Assembly (NCBI GenBank): GCA_964430695.1
Contig: CAYSFO010000022.1
Coordinates: 1-23,583, forward strand
DNA: 23,583 nt
Reading direction: 5' to 3'
Source of the DNA: MGBC108787 sp964430695
GTDB lineage: Bacteria > Bacillota_I > Bacilli_A > RF39 > UBA660
A program made the translations under genes and the position numbers. The stretch's first letter is position 1. Each line of letters begins with the position of its first letter. Below are positions 1 through 8,699 of this stretch, one piece after another. The notes under the pieces are model-generated. The model had not been told where the DNA came from and did no database searches. It saw nothing but the letters and a program-made list of their open reading frames with translations.

Positions 1-66
1 ATTGACAGAATTGAACTGTCCTCTGATGCTTACCATGCATCTGTACTACCACTGTACTAAATCGGC
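1..66 (-). tRNA. tRNA-Thr (anticodon GGU), 3' end cut off by the window edge
   Basis: Read on the minus strand from 66, the sequence folds as a tRNA. The acceptor 5' strand is GCCGATT, the D arm is GTAC/GTAC with a GG-containing loop, and the anticodon stem GATGC/GCATC encloses the loop ATGGTAA. The T arm is ACAGT/CTGTC around TCAATT. The anticodon GGU reads the Thr codon ACC. Only the first three bases of the 3' acceptor strand (AAT) lie inside the window; the last four, the discriminator and CCA are off the left edge. It lies downstream of feoB on the same strand, after feoB's terminator. The self-complementary GTAC D stem is unusual, but the fold is otherwise regular. Confidence 0.85.
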
Positions 67-91
67 CTAAATAAATTTTACCATAACCAAG

Positions 92-118
92 TAAAAAAGC
101 AACTAAATAAATAGTTGC
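92..118 (-). terminator. Intrinsic terminator of feoAB
   Basis: A 7-bp stem (GCAACTA/TAGTTGC on the plus strand, 99-105 and 112-118) with a 6-nt loop is followed, in the minus direction, by a run of six T. The stem begins inside the last codons of feoB and includes its stop codon. It separates feoB from the tRNA-Thr gene. Confidence 0.75.
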
Positions 119-2022
119 CAAATCATATGAATACAAAGACATAGAAACATTCCAATGAAAGTAGGTAAAACAAAAGCTAGTAAACTCCATTTCAAACTAC
201 CCGTCTCTTTTTTTACTGTTAAAATCGTTGTTGAACAAGGAAAATGAAATAGCGTAAATACAACAAAATTAATGGCAGTAAGTAAAGTCCATCCATGCGA
301 GACTAATATTTCCTTTAACATTTCTAAGTTTTCATAATCCACCAAATTACCTGTGGATAAATAACCCATTAGCATAACTGGTATGACAATTTCATTCGCT
401 GGAAATCCTAACAAAAATGCCAAAATAATCATTCCATCTAAACCTAAAATTTTTCCAAGGCCATTTAATTTACTAGCTAAAAATCCAAGTATACTTATGT
501 CCCCTATAAAAATATTAGCAAGTAAGAATAAGATACATCCTGCTGGAACAGCAACAACCACTGCTCTTCCTAAAACAAATAAAGTTCTATCAAAAATTGA
601 CCTTGTAATAACACTTAAAAATTTTGGACGACGATACGGTGGCAATTCTAAAGTAAAACTAGATGGATACCCTTTTAATATCGTGATTGATAAAATTTTA
701 GAAACTAGAAATGTCATAAATATACCTAATAAAATAATCATCGTTAAAAGAAAAGCACTAAAAATACTGGAAAATATTCCTCTAGTAGAGATGACAAAAA
801 ACATTCCTATCATGGCTATAATCGTTGGAAATCTACCATTACATGGCACAAATACATTGGTAAGTATCGCTAATAATTTTTCTCTTTTCGAATCAATAAT
901 TCTAGTTCCTGTAACACCAACCGCATTACACCCAAACCCCATAAGCATTGTTAAACACTGTTTTCCACAAGCATTACATTTATGAAAAGCATGATCCATA
1001 TTAAAAGCAATTCTTGGCAAAAATCCATAATCTTCTAAAATTGTAAACAAAGGGAAAAAGATAGCCATAGGTGGTAACATCACAGAGATGACCCAAGTCG
1101 TTGTTTTATAAATGCCTAATACGAGCAAATTATTAATAAAACTAGGCAAATGTATCCATGCAAAGAAAGAAGATAGTTTGGTTTCAAAAATAGCAAATAA
1201 ATGAAATAAAGCTTGTGAGGGATAATTAGAGACAGATATTGTTATCCATAAAATAATAAATAGCATAAAAAGCATAAGGGGGATAGCTGTAATTTTACTA
1301 GTAAATAATTTATCTAAAAAACGATCTTTTTTATCATAATCATCATTTGTAAAATGAATAACTAATTTAGAAATCTCATTAGATTTTTTTACAATCGTAT
1401 TGACAATTCTATCCTTAATCTCTTGATTTTCTTTTTCTAGATTTCTAAGTTGTTGATAACGTAAATCTTTTTCATGATTGTTTATTTTCTCTTCTATATC
1501 TTCATCATATTCCATTTGATAAGAAGTCTTTTCTTCAAAATGAATAACACTTTCTACTAATTTATCAAGACCTACCCTATTTCTTGCGTCAGTAACAACA
1601 ACCGGAACATTTAAAATCGTAGACAATTTTTTACTGTTAATAACAATTCCTTTCTTACTCGCTTCATCAATTAAATTAATACAAACAACAACTCGATTTG
1701 TAATTTCTAATGTCTGCAACACTAAATTTAAACTTCGTTCTAATAACACCGCATCACAAACCACTATTGCTACATCATAATCTTTTTTCTCAATAAAATC
1801 TGTGGCCACTCTTTCTTCTTCTGAACAAGATTTCAAAGAATAAGTTCCTGGCAAATCAGTAATTTCTAAAATTTTATCTTGATAGTGACATAACCCTATC
1901 GCCGAATCAACTGTTTTTCCTGTCCAATTCCCTGTATGTTGATTTAAACCTGTTAAAGCATTAAATACAGTACTCTTGCCTACATTGGGATTCCCAATTA
2001 AAGCAACTTTCATTTTATTCAA
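103..2022 (-). CDS. feoB: Ferrous iron transport protein B (FeoB)
   Basis: This is a GTPase-coupled Fe(II) uptake protein of the cytoplasmic membrane. The N-terminal G domain shows G1 GNPNVGKS (residues 10-17), a G2-region threonine near GNWTGKT, G3 DLPG (56-59) and G4 NLID (116-119). A helical spacer of about 170-240 leads to the membrane domain from about 245. That domain carries two gate regions: a Cys-containing one (NACGKQC followed by GFGCN) and a later GFPANE. At 639 aa it is shorter than E. coli FeoB (773) and resembles clostridial forms. The reading frame starts at a TTG at 2022, seven bases after a GAGGTG in the feoA tail. An ATG at 2013 begins one base after the feoA stop and is an equally plausible start. 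Either way the gene is translationally coupled to feoA. Confidence 0.95.
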   Translation of the reverse strand: MNKMKVALIGNPNVGKSTVFNALTGLNQHTGNWTGKTVDSAIGLCHYQDKILEITDLPGTYSLKSCSEEERVATDFIEKKDYDVAIVVCDAVLLERSLNLVLQTLEITNRVVVCINLIDEASKKGIVINSKKLSTILNVPVVVTDARNRVGLDKLVESVIHFEEKTSYQMEYDEDIEEKINNHEKDLRYQQLRNLEKENQEIKDRIVNTIVKKSNEISKLVIHFTNDDYDKKDRFLDKLFTSKITAIPLMLFMLFIILWITISVSNYPSQALFHLFAIFETKLSSFFAWIHLPSFINNLLVLGIYKTTTWVISVMLPPMAIFFPLFTILEDYGFLPRIAFNMDHAFHKCNACGKQCLTMLMGFGCNAVGVTGTRIIDSKREKLLAILTNVFVPCNGRFPTIIAMIGMFFVISTRGIFSSIFSAFLLTMIILLGIFMTFLVSKILSITILKGYPSSFTLELPPYRRPKFLSVITRSIFDRTLFVLGRAVVVAVPAGCILFLLANIFIGDISILGFLASKLNGLGKILGLDGMIILAFLLGFPANEIVIPVMLMGYLSTGNLVDYENLEMLKEILVSHGWTLLTAINFVVFTLFHFPCSTTILTVKKETGSLKWSLLAFVLPTFIGMFLCLCIHMIWQLFI

Positions 2023-2242
2023 CTTCTTCCACCTCTATTTTCTCACTATCCTCTTTTCGTATGGCAATAATACTTCCATTAATTTTAAATGCTTTGGGAT
2101 CTTTAAAAGGACTAATTAATACACATGAAATGGAATTTCCGGGAATAATTCCTATATCTTGTAATCTTTGATGAATTGCACCAGTAGTATTCAGTTTTTT
2201 AACAATACATTTATGATTTATTTCTAAATCAGATAGGTTCAT
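2015..2242 (-). CDS. feoA: Ferrous iron transport protein A (FeoA), SH3-like
   Basis: A 75-aa protein typical of FeoA, the small cytosolic SH3-fold partner of FeoB. It has the family pattern of a turn with GAIHQRLQDIGIIPGN near residues 21-36, followed by beta strands ending in ISPFKDPKAFKINGSIIAIR. It is the first gene of the feoAB operon and its end overlaps or abuts the feoB start. The ATG at 2242 follows GGAAGGTG by about seven bases. A TATAAT-like -10 lies on the minus strand near 2268-2278, but no good -35 is visible. No Fur box was recognised by eye. Confidence 0.92.
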   Translation of the reverse strand: MNLSDLEINHKCIVKKLNTTGAIHQRLQDIGIIPGNSISCVLISPFKDPKAFKINGSIIAIRKEDSEKIEVEEVE

Positions 2243-2360
2243 GAATAGTCACCTTCCATTTTTCTATGATATTATATGAGCTCTTAAGAAAATCGGGACT
2301 ATATAATATTAATTTAAACATAATAAACTGAATAAGATTAATAAAAAGGAGGAATATGCA

Positions 2361-2729
2361 ATGAATAATAATTTTCCTCCAAATATTCATCCGACAACTT
2401 TTAATTTGATTGCTGTTGCTGTTGGTATAGTTTTAGTAGGAGACTTAAATGCCAATGAACAAAATGCTTTAGGAAATTGGTTTATGTTACTAGGACAATA
2501 TTTATCTACCAATGCTGCACAACAGCAACTCATTGAATCAAGAATTGAAAATAGTAATATAAACATTAATAGTCAAAAAAGTAAAAATGGTGGTGGTCCA
2601 TTTACTACAGATAGTAATGTAAGTAATCAAACACAACGTGGAGAAGTTGATTTTTTATTAGATGCTATCGATAGCATTTATGAAGAACTAAATAATATGA
2701 AAAATGGCAATATGGATGATGATAATTAA
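2361..2729 (+). CDS. Small protein of unknown function encoded upstream of the collagen-like gene
   Basis: A 122-aa protein with no name I can assign. Residues 12-50 are a compact, moderately hydrophobic segment (PTTFNLIAVAVGIVLVGDLN then EQNALGNWFMLLGQYL). This is followed by a Gln/Asn/Ser-rich linker and an acidic, probably helical tail ending in DDDN. The hydrophobic part resembles an amphipathic or membrane-associated hairpin more than a signal peptide. The start ATG is fixed by AAAGGAGG eight bases upstream. It precedes the collagen-like gene by 92 nt on the same strand, so a shared surface or coat role is plausible but is inferred only from position. It is transcribed divergently from feoA. 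Confidence 0.8.
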   Translation: MNNNFPPNIHPTTFNLIAVAVGIVLVGDLNANEQNALGNWFMLLGQYLSTNAAQQQLIESRIENSNININSQKSKNGGGPFTTDSNVSNQTQRGEVDFLLDAIDSIYEELNNMKNGNMDDDN

Positions 2730-2821
2730 ATAAATGTTAACAAAAAAAATGATTTTACATATGTTATTAGCACTTTCAATAATACTTTTTCCTTCATACC
2801 TTATACTAGAAGGAGGAAAAA

Positions 2822-3879
2822 ATGAATAATAACAATGGAAATCCACTATACAACAGAGCTGTAGATATTGTAAATGAATTTGCTTGTAATCATAAATTTT
2901 CTAGTTGCTGCTGTGGTGGTAGATCAATTACAGGTCCTACTGGACCTACTGGACCTACTGGGCCTGCCGGAGGACCAACTGGGCCAACAGGACCTACGGG
3001 ACCTCAAGGTGTCCAAGGGGTTGCTGGTGCAACTGGTCCTACTGGACCTACTGGACCTCAAGGTGTTCAAGGAATTGNNNNNNNNNNNNNNNNNNNNNNN
3101 NNNNNNNNNNNNNNNNNNNNNNNNNNNNNNNNNNNNNNNNNNNNNNNNNNNNNNNNNNNNNNNNNNNNNNNNNNNNNACTGGACCTCAAGGTGTTCAAGG
3201 AATTGCTGGTGCAACTGGTCCTACTGGACCTACTGGACCTCAAGGTATCCAAGGGGTTGCTGGTGCAACTGGACCTACAGGACCAACAGGACCTCAAGGT
3301 ACCCAAGGAGTGGCTGGTGCAACTGGTCCTACTGGACCAACTGGACCTCAAGGTATTCAAGGGGTTGCTGGTGCAACTGGACCTACGGGACCTACGGGGC
3401 CTCAAGGTATTCAAGGGGCTGTCGGTGCAACTGGACCTACTGGACCAACAGGGCCTGCCGGTGAAAACGGACTAGGAGCTTACGGTGGAAAATATAATGA
3501 TACTGCTCAAATTTTAGCTTTAACTAATGGTGTACCAACTACCATAGAATTACCAACTGACATGCCAAACAACAACGTTCAATACACACCAGCTAATAGT
3601 ATTACTATAAATGAGGCTGGAGATTATGAAATAAATTATTCTGCAAACGTAACTTCCACAAACTCTTCTACAATTGCTTTAGCTGTAAGAGATAATGGAA
3701 CTGCAATCGATTCAGCAACACTTACAAATACATTCTCAGATGGAGAAAATAATATTTATAGTGGTAGTGTAATTAGAACACTTGCAGCTGGTGATGTCAT
3801 TGATATGACACTTACTTCAACGGAAGCAGCAACTGGATCTGTAAACAATGCTACACTTAGTGTAAAATTACTAGATTAG
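2822..3879 (+). CDS. Collagen-like surface protein with BclA-type C-terminal domain (interrupted by an assembly gap)
   Basis: Translation begins at an ATG six bases after AAGGAGG. The N-terminus (about 38 aa) contains a CCC cluster, then Gly-X-Y repeats dominated by GPT, GPQ, GVQ and GAT. The repeat unit is 54 nt (18 aa), seen starting at 3001, 3055, 3183, 3237, 3291, 3345 and 3399. After AGENGLG, a C-terminal domain of about 130 aa (roughly 3481-3876) has the beta-rich, jelly-roll character of BclA/C1q-like heads, which trimerise in known collagen-like bacterial proteins. A 100-N run at 3078-3177 lies in the repeats. The frame before it continues in a different frame after it only because 100 is not the true gap length. 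Such proteins decorate exosporium or cell surfaces. There is no obvious signal peptide, as in exosporium BclA-type proteins. Confidence 0.9.
3078..3177. other. Assembly gap of 100 N inside the collagen repeats
   Basis: Exactly 100 unknown bases, the conventional placeholder for a gap of unknown size. The 28 bases before the gap (3050-3077) are identical to the 28 bases after it (3178-3205). With a 54-nt repeat, the real gap should be 26 + 54k bases, or the two contigs simply overlap by 28 bases. Either value restores the reading frame; 100 does not. Confidence 0.97.
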
Positions 3880-3891
3880 CATTTAAAAATG

Positions 3892-3939
3892 AAAAGAGCT
3901 TGCAAAATTATAATTAATTTTGTAATAGCTCTTTTTTTT
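3892..3939. terminator. Bidirectional terminator between the collagen-like and beta-helix genes
   Basis: The outer arms AAAAGAGCT (3892-3900) and AGCTCTTTT (3927-3935) are complementary, and the inner arms GCAAAAT/ATTTTGT extend the stem. On the plus strand it is followed by a T run, and on the minus strand by TTTTCATTTTT. It can therefore serve both convergent genes. Confidence 0.8.
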
Positions 3940-4000
3940 ATATGAACTAATTATCACTTTAAAACACTAGCCAAATTAAAATAGAAAAATACTAAAGATT

Positions 4001-5092
4001 TCATTTAAAAATGAGTAGCTTTTCTTTTTTACAATATACAACTCCAAAAATAATTCCTACTGCTAAAATAATTAACAGTAAAGGCCAAAAAATACTATTT
4101 TGGGTATCGCCTTGTTCATGAAACACAGAAGAGATTTTATAAGTTACATTGGCTTCACTTGCAAGATATTCTTTTACATCTGTATTAAAGTTTCCGCCAG
4201 AAATAAAGTTTGTAAAATCTTCACTATAAACAGTATGAACTCCTTGGGCATTCCCTACAAAATTCCCTCCATAAATATGGATATCAATTTTATCTAAATC
4301 ATCTTGACTATTATTATGTGGATTCCATTCATAAACTGCATATTGTCCTTCGATATTCCCACCATGAATTGCCACCTTAATTGGATTTTTGGTTGTGTGT
4401 TGAGCAATTGCAATCCCTACTCCATTGGTTGTAGTACCACTCTTATTTACGATTTTAACAAATTTTGAAGCTACACCTGAAATATTTCCATTATTTATAG
4501 TCAAATTACCAGAACGAATTTCTATACCAGTTCCTCCAGATATGGTTCCATTATTGATGATAATTTCTCCATTTTGCGGCTGATAAATTCCTGCACTATC
4601 TTCCGTATTTAACCCCTTAATTTTTCCTCCATTAATGGTAACTTTTGTATTGTGAACATTTCCATTTCCAACTATCCCATAATAATACCCTTCAATGGTT
4701 CCACCATTCACTTCTAATTCTGCGAGTTCTGTCCCCGTATTTTCATAAATAAGTTGAATAGCCGCCCATACATTTCCACCTGCCCCTGTAGATATTTTTC
4801 CATTGCCCTTTGAGTCATTAATTGTTAACTTGGCATTCCGATTGATAACAATTAAACCTGATTTTAATTGTAAAGAAGAATCTGCAACAATAGAATGCCC
4901 ATTTAAATCGAGAATCATAGTATGTGAAATTACTTTTTTACTTTTGATTTCTAAATCACTTGCAAGTTCACAAATAATTTCATTTCTAAGACATTCCTCA
5001 AAAGAAGTTTCATCCGTAATTTTAAAAGAACCCGTATCACTGGCTCTTACAACATTTACTCCAAAAAAAACAACAACTAAACTGAAAATCAA
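4001..5092 (-). CDS. Secreted, membrane-anchored beta-helix (pectin-lyase-like fold) protein; start apparently frameshifted
   Basis: The body is built of short repeated turns such as NGGTIEG, INGGKIKG, INNGTISG, INNGNISG and HGGNIEG, the periodic pattern of right-handed beta-helix surface proteins. The C-terminus has a hydrophobic segment (WPLLLIILAVGIIFGVVY) followed by a lysine-containing tail, which suggests a membrane anchor. The open frame begins at a TTG (5092) inside a signal peptide hydrophobic core and has no ribosome binding site. A better start, ATG at 5112 with AAAGGG upstream, is one base out of frame. Adding one base to the adjacent A6 or T8 tract would give a complete signal peptide (MEKRNFF or MEKKKFF running into LIFSLVVVFFG) with a VRA cleavage site. 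No enzymatic residues are evident, so an adhesin or surface role is more likely than a lyase. Confidence 0.8.
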   Translation of the reverse strand: MIFSLVVVFFGVNVVRASDTGSFKITDETSFEECLRNEIICELASDLEIKSKKVISHTMILDLNGHSIVADSSLQLKSGLIVINRNAKLTINDSKGNGKISTGAGGNVWAAIQLIYENTGTELAELEVNGGTIEGYYYGIVGNGNVHNTKVTINGGKIKGLNTEDSAGIYQPQNGEIIINNGTISGGTGIEIRSGNLTINNGNISGVASKFVKIVNKSGTTTNGVGIAIAQHTTKNPIKVAIHGGNIEGQYAVYEWNPHNNSQDDLDKIDIHIYGGNFVGNAQGVHTVYSEDFTNFISGGNFNTDVKEYLASEANVTYKISSVFHEQGDTQNSIFWPLLLIILAVGIIFGVVYCKKEKLLIFK

Positions 5093-5234
5093 AAAAAATT
5101 TCTTTTTTCCATAACTTTTTTCCCTTTCTTTTATTCCATTTTATGTGGCATCAAAAATATTATTCTCTTTGTTAAGTATTTATTTTATTCATAAAACTGA
5201 AAAATTCACTCAAACTAAAAAAAGGTGAACAGTA

Positions 5235-6524
5235 ATGAATACAAAAAAATTTAATCAAGAATTATTTACGTTTATAACAAAAGCGACTTGTGCTTTTACC
5301 GGAATAAGAGAAATAAAAGAAATTCTTCATAAACATAAATTTATCGAATTACAAGAAAATGAAACTTGGAATCTTGCCGAAAACCAAAAATATTTTGTGA
5401 CTAGAAATGATGCGTCCATCATTGCATTTACATTAGGGAACAATAATAGTTTTAATATCACTTGTACACATATCGATACCCCTGCATTTTCTATAAAGCC
5501 AAAAAATGAAATTTATGAAAACAATTATTTAAAAATTAATGTTTCTCCGTATGGTGGACTTTTAAATTATGCTTGGCTAGATGAAAGTTTATCCATTGCA
5601 GGACGTGTAATCATAAAAAATAAAAATACCTATTTCAAAGAAATTATAGATTTACAAAAACCGCTACTTTGTATACCTAGTGTAGCCATTCATCAAAATG
5701 CGAATGCAAATGACAATTTAAAAATAAATAGCGAGATAGATTTAGTACCAATCTTATCTCAGTTAGACCAAAAAAATTCCATAAAAAAACTAATTTCTGA
5801 TAATATAAAATTAAATAATAATGAAGAAATATGTGATTATGATTTATTCTTATATGCGACCTCTACCCCAGAATATTTTGGAATGAACGAAGAATTTATC
5901 TTGTCTCCAAGAATTGATGATTTAACATGCACCTATAGTGCTTTAAAAAGTTTTGTAGAACATAATAAAAATGATAATATCAATATTTTCTGTGCATTTA
6001 ACAGTGAAGAAATTGGCAGTTTAACCAAAGAAGGAGCAGATTCTTCTTTCTTAATGGACATTCTAAAGCGAATTGCTGCTGCAACGGAAAAAGATATTTC
6101 TATATTAATCAATAATTCAACCATTTTAAGTGCTGACAACACGCACGCAACCCATCCAAATCATCCAGGAAATAGTGATAAAAACAATGAAGCATTTATG
6201 AATAAAGGAATTGTTATATCCAAAGATGCTGCATCCACAACGGATAGCATTACTTCTTCTATTTTTAAAGGAATATGTGAAAACGCTAAAGTACCTTACC
6301 AAGATTTCGTAACCAAAAACGATATGACAAGTGGAAGCACTTTATCAGGAATTAGTTTAAGACATGTTAGTATTGACTCTATTGATATTGGCCTTGGACA
6401 ACTTGCCATGCATGGTGCTAAAGAAATTATTGGAAGTGAAGATCCATATTTTCTATACTTAGCTTTTAAAAAGTTTTATGAAACCAAAATAACAAAAGAA
6501 AAAGATAGAATTAAACTCAATTAA
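5235..6524 (+). CDS. apeB: M18 family (aspartyl-type) aminopeptidase
   Basis: A cytosolic dinuclear-zinc aminopeptidase that removes N-terminal, usually acidic, residues from peptides. The 429 aa match the family length. Visible motifs are THIDTP (His79, Asp81; zinc site and its partner), SPRIDDL (bridging Asp region), NSEEIGS (catalytic and ligand Glu), the DNTHATHPNHP segment diagnostic of M18, and a C-terminal MTSGSTLSG followed by LGQLAMHGAKE (last His ligand). The ATG at 5235 follows AAAGGTG by about nine bases. It is a single-gene unit, divergent from the beta-helix gene and convergent with the ABC operon, only 18 nt away. Substrate preference for Asp/Glu is assumed from the family. Confidence 0.93.
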   Translation: MNTKKFNQELFTFITKATCAFTGIREIKEILHKHKFIELQENETWNLAENQKYFVTRNDASIIAFTLGNNNSFNITCTHIDTPAFSIKPKNEIYENNYLKINVSPYGGLLNYAWLDESLSIAGRVIIKNKNTYFKEIIDLQKPLLCIPSVAIHQNANANDNLKINSEIDLVPILSQLDQKNSIKKLISDNIKLNNNEEICDYDLFLYATSTPEYFGMNEEFILSPRIDDLTCTYSALKSFVEHNKNDNINIFCAFNSEEIGSLTKEGADSSFLMDILKRIAAATEKDISILINNSTILSADNTHATHPNHPGNSDKNNEAFMNKGIVISKDAASTTDSITSSIFKGICENAKVPYQDFVTKNDMTSGSTLSGISLRHVSIDSIDIGLGQLAMHGAKEIIGSEDPYFLYLAFKKFYETKITKEKDRIKLN

Positions 6525-6537
6525 TTCTACCTTTTTA
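6506..6537. terminator. Bidirectional terminator shared by apeB and the ABC operon
   Basis: A perfect 9-bp stem TAGAATTAA/TTAATTCTA with a 6-nt loop overlaps the stop codon of the aminopeptidase gene. It is followed by CCTTTTTATT on the plus strand and by TCTTTTTCTTTT on the minus strand. Nearly all of the 18-nt space between the convergent genes is used by it. Confidence 0.85.
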
Positions 6538-6542
6538 TTATT

Positions 6543-8699
6543 TTATAGTTCAAATTGGGAATTATAAAGGTCAGCGTAGAAACCTTTTTTCTTCATTAAT
6601 TCATCATGAGTGCCTGTTTCGATAATATTCCCGTCTTTCATAACAAGGATTAGATTGGCATTTTTAATCGTCGAAAGTCTATGAGCGATAATAAATGAAG
6701 TTCTACCCTCTGTTAATTTATCCATTGCTTTTTGTACAAGCTCTTCTGTTCTTGTATCCACATTACTTGTGGCTTCATCTAAGATTAAGAAAGGTGCATC
6801 CTCAATCATACCTCTTGCAATCGTAATTAATTGTTTTTGCCCTGATGAAATTGAATCATTTTCACTCATTTCTGTATCTAAACCTTTAGGAAGCGTTTTA
6901 ATAAAATGCGTAAGACCTACCGTATTACAAACTTCCATAATTTTTTTATCGGTTATATCTTTTCGACTGTAAATAATATTATCTCTTAATGTTCCTTCAA
7001 ACAACCATGTATCTTGAAGTACCATTGTAAATAAGGAATGAATATTTTCTCTACTTAATTCTTTTGTAGAAACTCCATCAATTTTTATATCTCCCTTATT
7101 TATTTCATAAAATTTCATAAGTAAATTGACCATAGTTGTTTTACCGGCTCCTGTTGGACCAACGATTGCAATTTTTTGTCCCGCATAAGCTTTCGCTGTA
7201 AAATTTTTTATAATTACTTTATCCTCATTATATCCAAATTCAACATTATTAAATTCAATGTCCCCTACTACTTTTTCTTTTTCTAAATATTTTTCAATAT
7301 CTTCTTGAGAAGACATTTCTTTTTCATCTAGAAATTCAAATACTCTTTCACTTGCTGCTACTGTAGATTGTAGGCTTGTAAATGCTTGCGCAATTTGAGA
7401 AAGTGGCGATGTAAACAATCTAACATATGTAATAAATGCAATAATAACACCAAATGTAATCATTTCTTTCGATGTTAAAATGGCTCCGACAACACAAACA
7501 GCTACATAACCAAAGTTTCCTATAAAATGCATCATTGGCATCATTAACCCTGATAAAAATTGACTCTTTCGATTAGCATCATAAACTCGTTTATTGCAAT
7601 CATCAAATTTAGCATCCGATTCTCTTTTCCCATTATAAGCTTTAACAACTAATAGTCCTGAGTAAACTTCTTCAATATGAGAATTTAATTTTCCAAGTTC
7701 TTCTTGTCTAGCTGTAAAATATTTTTGTGACTTACCAAGAACCATAAACATAAATATAAATCCGATTAAACTAGCTATAATTGCTGTAATTGCTAAAATA
7801 CCATTCGTTATAAACATCATAATAATTGTTCCAATAAATAAGGTGATTGCACTTACAAGTGTAGCTAAAGATTGGTTCATAGATTGGGCAATAGTATCAA
7901 CATCATTTGTTACTCTTGATAAAATATCTCCTGTTTGATTTTGGTCAAAATATTTAAGTGGTAATTTATTAATTTTCGTTGAAATTCTACTTCTTAAAAT
8001 TCTAGCAAAGTTACTTGATACATCACTCATGAGAATTGATTCTAGATATGAAAATAAAGAGGAAATAACGTATAATCCAATTAGAAAGCAGACAATTTTT
8101 TTAATAGCATTCATATCCATAATTGGTTTAATAGTATCACTAATCGATTCTGGCATTTCATCCACTTTTTTATATAAATCTTCTACCGTTGCATCTTTTT
8201 CAATCGTACTTAATAGATTTAAATATTCTAATTGTTCTTTTGCAGTTATTGTAGATTCATCAATATGAAATGGTGGTAATAAAACATTTAATGTATTTTC
8301 AGATAGATTGGATAATTCTTTTAAAAGTACATTTTGATTTGTGCTATCTACACTACTCATAAGTGCCATGAATTCTTCTTTTTCTTGTTCCGTTAAGCTC
8401 GTACTAGCCATAACTTTTGTAATGTCTATATTAGCTAAATTATTGGTAACCGTTTTTGTAACACTTTCCATATTTTCTGTATTTACAATAAGTCCTTTGG
8501 AGATTTCATCTGTTAAATTGGATAATCGATTTGGAGCAAGTATAGACAATACAGATCCAGTTGCTGCTAGAATTAAAGCAATGGCAATCATTACTTTAAA
8601 ACGATTTAATTCTTTAAAAAGTCTTTTCATTGCTTTTTTAAAATCTTTTGAGTGTTCTGGAACTCCTCCTCTTGGTCCTGGTCCTCCTGGTCTAGGCAT
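6543..8699 (-). CDS. Heterodimeric ABC exporter subunit, catalytic ATPase type with large extracellular loop
   Basis: A 718-aa half-transporter with a fused membrane domain (about 1-455) and ATPase (about 480-718). The N-terminus is Pro/Gly-rich (MPRPGGPGPRGG), as is common in this family. TM1 (about 36-55) is followed by an extra loop of about 140 aa, predicted to face outside, before the next helix near 200. The ATPase has Walker A GPTGAGKT (514-521), Walker B FLILDE with catalytic Glu642, and H-loop His673. Its signature is ISSGQ (617-621) rather than LSGGQ. With the 586-aa partner it would form one active and one degenerate site, as in known BmrCD- and TM287/288-type exporters. The start overlaps the partner's stop by 8 nt and follows AGGAGGAG. 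The substrate is unknown; multidrug, lipid or peptide export is typical. Confidence 0.92.
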   Translation of the reverse strand: MPRPGGPGPRGGVPEHSKDFKKAMKRLFKELNRFKVMIAIALILAATGSVLSILAPNRLSNLTDEISKGLIVNTENMESVTKTVTNNLANIDITKVMASTSLTEQEKEEFMALMSSVDSTNQNVLLKELSNLSENTLNVLLPPFHIDESTITAKEQLEYLNLLSTIEKDATVEDLYKKVDEMPESISDTIKPIMDMNAIKKIVCFLIGLYVISSLFSYLESILMSDVSSNFARILRSRISTKINKLPLKYFDQNQTGDILSRVTNDVDTIAQSMNQSLATLVSAITLFIGTIIMMFITNGILAITAIIASLIGFIFMFMVLGKSQKYFTARQEELGKLNSHIEEVYSGLLVVKAYNGKRESDAKFDDCNKRVYDANRKSQFLSGLMMPMMHFIGNFGYVAVCVVGAILTSKEMITFGVIIAFITYVRLFTSPLSQIAQAFTSLQSTVAASERVFEFLDEKEMSSQEDIEKYLEKEKVVGDIEFNNVEFGYNEDKVIIKNFTAKAYAGQKIAIVGPTGAGKTTMVNLLMKFYEINKGDIKIDGVSTKELSRENIHSLFTMVLQDTWLFEGTLRDNIIYSRKDITDKKIMEVCNTVGLTHFIKTLPKGLDTEMSENDSISSGQKQLITIARGMIEDAPFLILDEATSNVDTRTEELVQKAMDKLTEGRTSFIIAHRLSTIKNANLILVMKDGNIIETGTHDELMKKKGFYADLYNSQFEL

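Noticed and set aside
383..985. 200-aa open frame on the plus strand inside feoB
   Set aside because: It is antisense to the conserved membrane domain of feoB, has no ribosome binding site and its translation is not protein-like.
2795..2815. Possible sporulation sigma-K or sigma-E promoter (CATACCTTA) before the collagen-like gene
   Set aside because: The -10 pattern fits but no matching -35 is present at 16-17 nt. A modest sigma-A-like pair (TTAACA, 17 nt, TATGTT) lies further upstream.
3001..3460. CRISPR-like regular repeats
   Set aside because: The 54-nt units are contiguous coding repeats of Gly-X-Y type without unique spacers.
2874..3475. Long alternative frames on both strands across the collagen repeats
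   Set aside because: They are frame shadows of a 54-nt repeat and of the N run; their translations are low-complexity by-products.
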